9,634 nucleotides of DNA from CANJDH01 sp031430015 (GTDB lineage: Bacteria > Pseudomonadota > Gammaproteobacteria > Burkholderiales > JAEUOS01). Shown one piece after another: positions 1 through 5,470 of this stretch. The DNA is taken from contig JANPAR010000251.1 in NCBI GenBank assembly GCA_031430015.1, positions 1 through 9,634 of the forward strand. Direction: 5' to 3'. A program made the position numbers and the translations under genes. Below the pieces are notes generated by a model that saw nothing but the letters and a program-made list of their open reading frames with translations, did no database searches and was not told where the DNA came from. The stretch's first letter is position 1, and every line of letters starts with the position of its first letter.

Positions 1-125
1 GCGTCGTTGCGCGCTTCGTATTGATCGCGCTCGACGACCCCGCGCGCGATCAGGAACTGGCCCCATTCGTAGTCGCTGTCGGTCGCGATGAGGGTGTTAT
101 CGAGGTCGAACAGGGCGAGGTTCAT
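1..125 (-). CDS. HAD-IB family phosphatase, N-terminal part only (cut by window edge)
   Basis: Reading the minus strand from the ATG at 125..123 gives 41 codons that run off the left edge, starting MNLALFDLDNTLIATDSDYE. The DLDNTLI segment is HAD motif I (DxDxT): D7 would be the phospho-accepting nucleophile and D9 the general acid/base. The WGQFLIARGVV stretch that follows resembles the SerB-like HAD-IB group common in Burkholderiales. These enzymes are cytoplasmic, Mg-dependent phosphatases; the substrate cannot be told from this fragment. It lies 28 bp downstream of the hda stop codon on the same strand, so it is probably the third gene of the permease-hda cluster. No clear Shine-Dalgarno sequence precedes the start. 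The family assignment rests on motif I and gene order because the rest of the protein is outside the window. Confidence 0.8.
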   Translation of the reverse strand, partial: MNLALFDLDNTLIATDSDYEWGQFLIARGVVERDQYEARND

Positions 126-153
126 GTTTTGGTCAGGACGGGGTGTTGCGCTC

Positions 154-783
154 TTACAGATCGAGATCGCGCGTTTGTGCCAGCAGCTCACGCACGAGGG
201 GCAGGGTGACCGGGCGCTTGTGTTCAAGCGAAAACGCATCGAGCGCCGCGACGATGCCGCTCAGTGTTGCCATGTCGCGCCGCACGTGGGTCATGATGTA
301 GGCGATGACCTCGTTGCCCAGCGTCATGCCGCGCGCCTGTGCCTGCCCCTGCACGGCGGACTCGCGCTCGGCATCGGTGAGCGGCAGCACTTCGAACGAC
401 AGCCCCCAGGCAATGCGGCTTTTGAGATCGTCGCGCAGCGTCAATTGCGCCGGCGCGGCGTTGCCCGCCATCAACACGTGGCCTTGCCCGTCGCGGGCGG
501 CGTTGATGCGGTTGAACAAGGCGGTCTGCGCCACGTCATCGAGTTGATCGACGTCGTCATGCATGGTGGCGTCCTGCGCGCCAGCGTCTGTACACGCTGT
601 CTGCCATGCGGCCAGCAAGTGGCTGCGGCCACTGCCAGGCGCGCCCCATAAATACACGCAACGATCCGGTGCGCCGTGGGCAAATGCCCTGAGAGCCGCC
701 ACCAGAGCGGCGTTGCGGCCGATGACAAAATTGTCGAAGGCCGGCGCGGGCGGCGCGGCGAGTGCCAACAGCAACTGGGCCAC
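154..783 (-). CDS. hda: Hda, DnaA regulatory inactivator (AAA+ protein)
   Basis: This 209-residue AAA+ protein resembles DnaA domain III. Hda binds the DNA-loaded sliding clamp and stimulates hydrolysis of ATP bound to DnaA, which prevents re-initiation of replication. Visible features are an N-terminal clamp-binding motif QLLLAL (residues 3-8); a Walker A-like loop GAPGSGRSH (47-55) with arginine in place of lysine, as is usual in Hda; an acidic Walker B-like DDVDQL (76-81); the box VII segment DLKSRIAWG with the arginine-finger candidate R123; and the sensor II region with RRDM (168-171). The start is GTG at 783..781, directly after the TAA of the upstream permease gene (786..784) with no spacing, so translational coupling is likely. 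The clamp motif begins at residue 3, which supports this start. The protein is slightly short for the family but complete. The main alternative label is a generic DnaA-like ATPase; motif and context favour Hda. Confidence 0.92.
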   Translation of the reverse strand: MAQLLLALAAPPAPAFDNFVIGRNAALVAALRAFAHGAPDRCVYLWGAPGSGRSHLLAAWQTACTDAGAQDATMHDDVDQLDDVAQTALFNRINAARDGQGHVLMAGNAAPAQLTLRDDLKSRIAWGLSFEVLPLTDAERESAVQGQAQARGMTLGNEVIAYIMTHVRRDMATLSGIVAALDAFSLEHKRPVTLPLVRELLAQTRDLDL

Positions 784-1869
784 TTATTTCGCGCTCTGGT
801 AAAAGCTGCTCGTCAAATACGCGGTGTTCACGCGCCGCAACGCCACCAGCAACACTGCCGAGGCCGGCAGCGCGAGCAACACGCCGAAGAAGCCAAACAC
901 CTGGCCAAATGCGAGCAGGGCAAACACCACCGCGAGCGGATGCAGGCCAATGCGCTTGCCGACAATTTTGGGTGTGAGAAAGAAACCCTCCAAAATCTGC
1001 CCGAGGCCAAACACCACCGCCACAATCACCAACCCCTGGGCACCGTCAAACTGCAACAGCGCGACCATCAAGGCAAGCATCAATCCGGTGGCAAATCCGA
1101 GATAAGGCACGAACACCAGCAAGCCGGTGATGATGCCAATCGGCAGCGCAAACTCCAGCCCGCCGAGCCACAGGCCAATCGAGTAGAACGCGGCGAGCAA
1201 GCCCATCACCGCCAATTGACCGCGCAAAAACTCAGCCAGCACCAGATCGATATCACGCGCAATCGAGCGCACTTCCTTGCTGTAGCGGCGCGGCACGAAG
1301 TGGTCCATGCGCTCGATCATGCCATTCCACTCGACCAGCAAATAGAACAGCACGAGCGGAATCAGCAGCAGGGTGCCAAGCAATCCGGCCAACGCGAGAC
1401 CGCCGAGTTTGAGTGACGCCAGCACCTTCGGGATGATGCCTTCGGCGCTCTGCCAATGCTCCGACAAAAACTGCTTGATCGATTGCGCATCGAGATGCAA
1501 GGTTACGCCAAACCACTCCTGCAACTTGGGCGCGAGCTGTGCATTGAGATGGGTCAGAAACGCCGGCACACGCTGGGACAACTCGTTGGCCTGCTTGGTG
1601 AACAGCGGCACCAGCACCAGCACCAGCGCAATCCCGGCGAGCACTACCAGCACGATGACCGCGACGGCGGCGAGGCTGCGCGGCCAGTTGATACCAGGTA
1701 ACACGCGGTGGCGGCACAGCCAATCGACGCCGGGATTCAGTATGTAAGCGAGCATGGCGCCGGCCAGAAATGGCGTCAGCACCGGCCCAAGTAAATACAG
1801 CGCCCACAACAGTGCCAGTGCGACGGCGGCCCAGAGCAGCATTTGCGCGCGATCGGAGTTGGCAAGCAT
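784..1869 (-). CDS. AI-2E family transporter (PerM/UPF0118 type membrane protein)
   Basis: A 361-residue polytopic inner-membrane protein. Hydrophobic segments appear at about residues 11-48, 64-90, 152-180, 215-238, 240-272, 277-297 and 311-347, with a soluble stretch at about 91-150 between early and late membrane segments, as is typical of this family. Conserved family features include PYLG (255-258), the EGFFLTPKIVGKRIGL segment (294-309) and FFGVLLALP (327-335). Some members export autoinducer-2 or act in Na+/H+ exchange, but the substrate of most is unknown, so no specific transport role is claimed. The start is ATG 1869..1867; no Shine-Dalgarno sequence is apparent, and a TAAAAT box on the minus strand lies about 46 bp upstream. 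It heads a minus-strand cluster with hda and the HAD phosphatase, divergent from purM, an order seen in Burkholderiales. The family call is firm; the function is open. Confidence 0.9.
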   Translation of the reverse strand: MLANSDRAQMLLWAAVALALLWALYLLGPVLTPFLAGAMLAYILNPGVDWLCRHRVLPGINWPRSLAAVAVIVLVVLAGIALVLVLVPLFTKQANELSQRVPAFLTHLNAQLAPKLQEWFGVTLHLDAQSIKQFLSEHWQSAEGIIPKVLASLKLGGLALAGLLGTLLLIPLVLFYLLVEWNGMIERMDHFVPRRYSKEVRSIARDIDLVLAEFLRGQLAVMGLLAAFYSIGLWLGGLEFALPIGIITGLLVFVPYLGFATGLMLALMVALLQFDGAQGLVIVAVVFGLGQILEGFFLTPKIVGKRIGLHPLAVVFALLAFGQVFGFFGVLLALPASAVLLVALRRVNTAYLTSSFYQSAK

Positions 1870-1892
1870 GTTTTTGGGGCGGCGGGGCCGGT

Positions 1893-1898
1893 TAAAAT
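1893..1898 (+). promoter_or_regulatory. Candidate -10 box for purM
   Basis: TAAAAT lies 34 bp before the purM ATG. Transcription would start near 1905 and leave a leader of about 28 nt. No convincing -35 hexamer is visible at 16-18 bp spacing (the sequence there is T-rich), so this is a weak-consensus call supported mainly by position. Confidence 0.4.
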
Positions 1899-1914
1899 CG
1901 CACGTTAGCCTCTG

Positions 1915-1920
1915 ATTTTA
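1915..1920 (-). promoter_or_regulatory. Candidate -10 box for the permease-hda cluster
   Basis: On the minus strand this reads TAAAAT and would start transcription near 1908, about 39 nt before the permease ATG. It is the mirror image of the purM box at 1893-1898: the two form a 7-bp inverted repeat (TAAAATC/GATTTTA). No good -35 element is visible; it would fall within the first codons of purM. Confidence 0.35.
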
Positions 1921-1932
1921 CCCGTCTGCCTC

Positions 1933-3036
1933 ATGACTCAGCCCGCTGCTCCTGCCACTTCCGCCTCTCTGAGCTACCGCGACGCCGGTGTCGATATCGA
2001 CGCCGGTGACGCACTGGTCGAACGCATCAAGCCACTCGCCAAAAAAACCATGCGTGAAGGCGTGCTGGCCGGCATCGGCGGCTTCGGCGCGCTGTTTGAA
2101 GTGCCCAAACGCTACAAAGAGCCGGTGCTGGTGTCGGGCACCGACGGTGTCGGCACCAAGCTCAAGCTCGCATTTCACCTGAACAAGCACGACACCGTCG
2201 GCATCGATCTGGTGGCGATGAGTGTCAACGACATTCTGGTGCAGGGTGCCGAGCCGTTGTTCTTTCTCGATTACTTCGCCTGCGGCAAGCTCGATGTGGA
2301 TGCCGCCGCGCAGGTGGTCGGCGGCATCGCCCAGGGCTGCGAGCAGGCCGGCTGCGCCCTGATCGGCGGCGAGACGGCGGAAATGCCGGGCATGTATCCG
2401 GACGGGGAGTATGACCTCGCCGGGTTTGCGGTGGGCGCGGTCGAGAAATCAAAAATCATCGACGGCAAATCGATCGTGCCGGGCGATGTGGTGCTCGGCC
2501 TGGCTTCAAGCGGCGCGCATTCGAATGGCTACTCGCTGGTGCGCAAAATCATCGAGCGTGCGGCGGCCGCGTCAGCCTCGTCAGGCAACCAGGGCGGCGG
2601 CCTCGATTTCAACACCGGGCATTTCCCCGATGCACAGGGGCGCGTGCTGCGCGATGTACTGATGGCGCCGACGCGCATTTACGTCAAGCCACTGCTGGCG
2701 CTGATGCAATCGATCACCGTCAAGGGTATGGCGCACATCACCGGCGGCGGCCTGGTTGAAAACGTGCCGCGCGTATTGCAGGACAACCTGACAGCCGTTT
2801 TGCAACGCGACGCCTGGGTGATGCCGCCGCTGTTCACCTGGCTGCAACAACATGGCCAGGTGGCTGATGCCGAAATGCATCGTGTCTTCAACTGCGGCAT
2901 TGGCATGGTGGTGGTGGTCGCTGCGGCCGATGCCACGCGGGCCATGGCGCACCTTTCCGCGGCCGGCGAAACGGTGTCGCGCATCGGCGTGATCGCCGAG
3001 CGGACACCTGGCCAAGCGCAGACGGTGGTGTTGTAA
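1933..3036 (+). CDS. purM: Phosphoribosylformylglycinamidine cyclo-ligase (AIR synthetase)
   Basis: PurM catalyses ATP-dependent ring closure of formylglycinamidine ribonucleotide (FGAM) to aminoimidazole ribonucleotide (AIR), the fifth step of purine biosynthesis, in the cytoplasm. The 367-residue product carries the family landmarks in order: SYRDAGVDIDAGD near the N-terminus, the nucleotide-binding loop GTDGVGTKLK (69-78), the IGGETAEMPG segment (144-153), SSGAHSNGYSLVR (192-204), HITGGGL (268-274) and RVFNCGIGM (317-325). It is somewhat longer than the roughly 345-residue E. coli enzyme because of an N-terminal extension and an Ala/Ser/Gly-rich insert at about 210-225. The ATG at 1933 lacks a clear Shine-Dalgarno sequence, but no better start lies nearby and the conserved N-terminal motif begins at residue 14. 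It is transcribed alone, divergently from the permease-hda cluster, and is followed by about 100 bp of non-coding sequence with no evident terminator. Confidence 0.97.
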   Translation: MTQPAAPATSASLSYRDAGVDIDAGDALVERIKPLAKKTMREGVLAGIGGFGALFEVPKRYKEPVLVSGTDGVGTKLKLAFHLNKHDTVGIDLVAMSVNDILVQGAEPLFFLDYFACGKLDVDAAAQVVGGIAQGCEQAGCALIGGETAEMPGMYPDGEYDLAGFAVGAVEKSKIIDGKSIVPGDVVLGLASSGAHSNGYSLVRKIIERAAAASASSGNQGGGLDFNTGHFPDAQGRVLRDVLMAPTRIYVKPLLALMQSITVKGMAHITGGGLVENVPRVLQDNLTAVLQRDAWVMPPLFTWLQQHGQVADAEMHRVFNCGIGMVVVVAAADATRAMAHLSAAGETVSRIGVIAERTPGQAQTVVL

Positions 3037-3099
3037 GCCTTTGCGTAGGCGGCATGTCCCGGTGCGTGTCCCGGCGAGGGCGGGCATCGCGGCCTGAGA

Positions 3100-3105
3100 T
3101 AAGAT
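3100..3105 (+). promoter_or_regulatory. Candidate -10 box upstream of the broken methyltransferase
   Basis: TAAGAT lies 30 bp before the ATG at 3136, in the intergenic sequence after purM. It resembles the TAAAAT boxes before purM and livG. There is no recognisable -35 hexamer. If real, it is a leftover promoter of a gene that is now broken. Confidence 0.3.
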
Positions 3106-3135
3106 TTCGCGTTCCACCAACCCCTTTCACTGGAC

Positions 3136-3559
3136 ATGAGAGACACGCCGACCACGCGCCACGAGCAGGCTGCTGCGCAGCCGCTTGACAGAGAGTCCCG
3201 CCACAGCAGGCATGCGCCGGCCAGTGCCGAACCCGCGCATGGGTTTACCGCCGGCGACGTCGTCGACACTTATCGACGCTACGCGCCGCTCTATGACTGG
3301 GTGTTTGGCGCGGTCCTCGAACCCGGCCGCCGCGCACTGGCACAAGCGGTGTGCCGCGAGAACCCCACGGCGCTAGAGCCGGGCTGGCGCGCCCTGGCTG
3401 CTGCTGGAACGTCTGGTGCGACCATTGGCGGCACGCATCGGCTTTCGCTCAGACTTCAGCCTGCAAGAGCAGATTCTGGATCACGGCTGGCAGATTGAAT
3501 CGATCCGCACGGTTAACCTGTTTGGCCTGTCGCGGTTGATTCATATCCGCAATCGGTGA
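3136..3559 (+). pseudogene. Broken SAM-dependent methyltransferase (phosphatidylethanolamine N-methyltransferase-like), internal deletion
   Basis: The frame from ATG 3136 encodes a segment VVDTYRRYAPLYDWVFGAVL followed by EPGRR (about residues 42-66), the typical opening of PmtA-like methyltransferases. Homology in this frame ends near 3370 and the frame stops at 3498 after an unrelated tail. A second frame, shifted by +1 and opened by a TAG at 3374-3376, then encodes LERLVRPLAARIGFRSDFSL and, close to the end, IRTVNLFGLSRLIHIRN, stopping at TGA 3557-3559. This is what the C-terminus of the same family looks like (a VNLFGL-type ending). Between the two halves the Rossmann core with the SAM-binding GxGxG motif is absent, roughly 100-120 residues by family length. 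The simplest reading is an internal deletion with a frame change, leaving a non-functional gene. Identity as a PE methyltransferase rather than another class I methyltransferase is an inference from the two end motifs. An assembly gap is an alternative explanation. Confidence 0.72.
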
Positions 3560-3765
3560 GCGATTGAAGCTTCGGCGTGCGCCGCTGGGTGCAGGCGCTG
3601 CCCATGCCCGCCCGCCGCCAGCAAACCGGCACCAAGGATCCGGAGCACCAGGCGCGCGCCAATGCGCTTCGAGCGTTCCATCGTGATGCAAGTTCCGCGG
3701 CACCACCGCTGAAACAAGTGGTCACAATTTTGCTGCCTGCGCGAGGTTGAAATAGCCGGCAGACG
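3560..3765. other. Stretch without a recognisable gene
   Basis: No recognisable protein is encoded on either strand. A 46-codon minus-strand frame (ATG 3681..3679, stop at 3541) opens with MERSKRIGARLVLRILGAGL, which looks like a signal peptide, but it has no recognisable mature part and its end overlaps the methyltransferase remnant. No tRNA, terminator or repeat was seen. The sequence may be further decayed coding DNA. Confidence 0.5.
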
Positions 3766-3794
3766 GGAACACATTCTTCGGGCATGCGGTCTCA
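3766..3794 (+). promoter_or_regulatory. Candidate sigma-E (RpoE/AlgU) promoter for the HtrA-type protease
   Basis: GGAACAC at 3766-3772 matches the GGAAC core of the sigma-E -35 element, and TCTCA at 3790-3794 is one base off the TCTGA-type -10, with a 17-bp spacer. Transcription would start near 3800, about 30 nt before the protease ATG at 3832. HtrA-type proteases are classic members of envelope-stress regulons, which supports the call. A sigma-70 alternative exists slightly upstream: TTGAAA at 3747-3752 with a poor -10 (CACATT at 3770-3775). Confidence 0.5.
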
Positions 3795-3817
3795 CCGCGT
3801 GCTGATCCAATTTCACC

Positions 3818-3823
3818 AGGAGA
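3818..3823 (+). promoter_or_regulatory. Ribosome binding site fixing the protease start
   Basis: AGGAGA lies 8 nt before ATG 3832. This chooses the ATG at 3832 over the in-frame ATG at 3784, which lacks such a site, overlaps the candidate promoter and would put 16 residues in front of the signal peptide. Confidence 0.85.
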
Positions 3824-3831
3824 ACAATCCC

Positions 3832-5313
3832 ATGACCCATGTCACTTTTAAACGCAGCGCGCTAGCCGCTGCTTTCGCGCTCATGGCCGGCGTTGGTGTC
3901 CACCTCTGGGCGCCTGCCGAGTCGCACGCGAACGCAGCGCCCCAAGCACAGCCGCTCGCCGCCGCGCCTGCCAGCAACGCCGCCGCCTTGGCGGCCTATC
4001 CCGACTTCGCTTCGATCGTGCGCGCCTATGGCCCGGCCGTGGTGAATATTGCCGTGACCGGCAAGACAGCAGCCCGCAACGAGGACGCCGCCGACAGCGA
4101 CCCGCTGGCCGAATTTTTCCGCCGCTTCGGTCCGGTCCTGCCGCGACAGCCGCAAGCTCAGGGGCAGACGCCCCGCCAGGTGCGCGGTCAGGGTTCCGGT
4201 TTCATCGTCTCGGCCGATGGCACGATACTGACCAACGCCCACGTAGTCGACGGCGCCACCGAAGTGACTGTCAAGCTGACGGACCGGCGTGAATTCAAGG
4301 CCAGGGTGGTTGGATCAGATCGCCGCTCCGACGTGGCGGTACTGAAGATCGATGCGCGCAACCTGCCGGCAGTGCGTCTTGGCAACCCCGCCGATGTCAG
4401 CGTTGGTGAGTGGGTGCTCGCGATCGGTTCGCCGTTCGGATTCGAGAATACCGCGACCTCAGGCATCGTGAGCGCCAAATCGCGGTCGCTCTCTGGTGAC
4501 AGCTACGTGCCCTTCCTGCAGACCGACGTGGCGGTGAACCCCGGCAACTCGGGCGGCCCGCTGTTCAACCTCAGGGGCGAAGTGATCGGCATCAATTCTC
4601 AGATCTATTCGGCCAGTGGCGGCTATCAGGGTATTTCTTTTGCCATTCCGATCGACGTCGCGGCAAAGGTGCGCGATCAACTGGTTGCTACCGGCAAGGT
4701 GACGCGCGGCCGTCTGGGCGTGGTGGTGCAGGAACTGAATCAGGATCTGGCCGAATCATTCGGCCTTAAATCGCCGCGCGGCGCGCTGGTGAGCTCGGTC
4801 GAAAAGGGTGGACCAGCCGACCGCGCGGGCATCGAACCCGGTGACGTGATCGTCGCCTTCGGCGGCAAGGCCGTCGACCATTCGGCCGACCTGCCAGTGT
4901 TGGTGACCGATGCCAAGCCAGGCCGCGCCGCGCGCGTCGACATCGTACGCAGGGGCGGAAGCAAAACGCTTGATGTGGTGGTTGACGAATTGAAGGATCC
5001 GAAGACGGCGGCCAATGAGCCCGCCGGCGCCGACCAGGGCCGGTTGGGCCTGGCAGTACGGCCGCTCGACGCAGAAGAGGCGCGCGAGGCCGGGGTGAAA
5101 ATCGGCGTCGTCGTCGAGGCGGCCAGCGGGCCGGCGGCACGCGCGGGTATTGAACCGGGTGACGTGATCCTGTCGGTCAATGGCGCGCCGGTACGTACAG
5201 TGGATGACCTGCGCAGCGCAGCGGCCAAAATCGAAAAAGGCAGTGGTCGCAATGTTGCTCTGCTGGTCCAGCGCGACAACGCGAAAATTTTCGTGCCGGT
5301 CAATCCGGGCTGA
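3832..5313 (+). CDS. mucD: Periplasmic Do/HtrA family serine protease with two PDZ domains (MucD/DegQ-like)
   Basis: A 493-residue trypsin-like protease and chaperone of the periplasm that degrades misfolded envelope proteins. A Sec signal peptide is clear (basic MTHVTFKR, then a hydrophobic stretch) with probable cleavage after SHANA near residue 35. The protease domain shows the full catalytic triad: H137 in TNAHVV, D167 in SDVAVLKID and S240 in NPGNSGGPL. PDZ1 begins near GRLGVVV (293-299) and PDZ2 near GRLGLAV (403-409); both contain the GIEPGDVI sequence. The linker between signal peptide and protease domain is short and lacks the long LA loop of E. coli DegP, pointing to the MucD/DegQ side of the family. 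The start at 3832 is set by a strong ribosome binding site. The gene stands alone, not in an algU/rpoE cluster, and is preceded by a sigma-E-like promoter. The exact paralogue name is uncertain; the family is not. Confidence 0.95.
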   Translation: MTHVTFKRSALAAAFALMAGVGVHLWAPAESHANAAPQAQPLAAAPASNAAALAAYPDFASIVRAYGPAVVNIAVTGKTAARNEDAADSDPLAEFFRRFGPVLPRQPQAQGQTPRQVRGQGSGFIVSADGTILTNAHVVDGATEVTVKLTDRREFKARVVGSDRRSDVAVLKIDARNLPAVRLGNPADVSVGEWVLAIGSPFGFENTATSGIVSAKSRSLSGDSYVPFLQTDVAVNPGNSGGPLFNLRGEVIGINSQIYSASGGYQGISFAIPIDVAAKVRDQLVATGKVTRGRLGVVVQELNQDLAESFGLKSPRGALVSSVEKGGPADRAGIEPGDVIVAFGGKAVDHSADLPVLVTDAKPGRAARVDIVRRGGSKTLDVVVDELKDPKTAANEPAGADQGRLGLAVRPLDAEEAREAGVKIGVVVEAASGPAARAGIEPGDVILSVNGAPVRTVDDLRSAAAKIEKGSGRNVALLVQRDNAKIFVPVNPG

Positions 5314-5400
5314 GTAGTCGCGCTGCACGTGCCGGATCCGCAAACACGGCAACTCCGGCGACCCGGCAAGCTCTCGCAGATTCAGAAAGCACAGTCATCC

Positions 5401-5441
5401 ATGCCCGGTAGAATGGCTTCCAGAGCCAATCTACCGGGTAT
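5401..5441. terminator. Long hairpin between converging genes, probable bidirectional terminator
   Basis: The outer arms CCCGGTAG (5404-5411) and CTACCGGG (5431-5438) are perfect inverted repeats. The stem can extend inward through A-T, one A-A mismatch, then TGGCT/AGCCA, and outward by a G-U and two A-T pairs, giving about 18 pairs closed by a 3-nt loop (CCA, 5420-5422). The trailing T-run is weak (TATTTCC on plus, a short A/T tail on minus). It lies between the ends of the protease gene (+) and the MmgE/PrpD gene (-), where a shared terminator is expected. Confidence 0.6.
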
Positions 5442-5470
5442 TTCCGGATTTCTGATTGTTGCACGCCCGT

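Noticed and set aside
676..1416. Plus-strand open frame of 246 codons rich in His, Gln and Arg opposite the permease gene.
   Set aside because: The composition is that of an antisense shadow of a hydrophobic membrane protein gene; no ribosome binding site or recognisable motif.
1608..1630. Tandem CACCAG repeat in the permease gene.
   Set aside because: On the coding strand it encodes an alternating Leu/Val membrane segment (LVLVLV); ordinary low complexity.
1980..2008. Direct repeat CGACGCCGGTG twice, flanking the palindrome TCGATATCGA, at the start of purM.
   Set aside because: It encodes the conserved PurM sequence DAGVDIDAG, so the protein explains the repeat.
3037..3099. Possible terminator after purM (short GCC...GGC and CCCG...CGGG pairings and a repeated TGTCCCGG).
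   Set aside because: The stems are only 3-4 bp and no T-run follows.
3541..3681. Minus-strand small frame with a signal-peptide-like start (MERSKRIGARLVLRILGAGL) in the stretch without genes.
   Set aside because: No Shine-Dalgarno sequence, no recognisable mature sequence, and its end overlaps the methyltransferase remnant. It may be a relic of a lost gene but cannot be supported as a CDS.
3668..3696. Minus-strand GGAACTT (3696..3690) matching the sigma-E -35 consensus, with CTCGAA 16 bp further on.
   Set aside because: The -10 match is poor and no gene lies downstream on that strand other than the doubtful small frame; probably chance.
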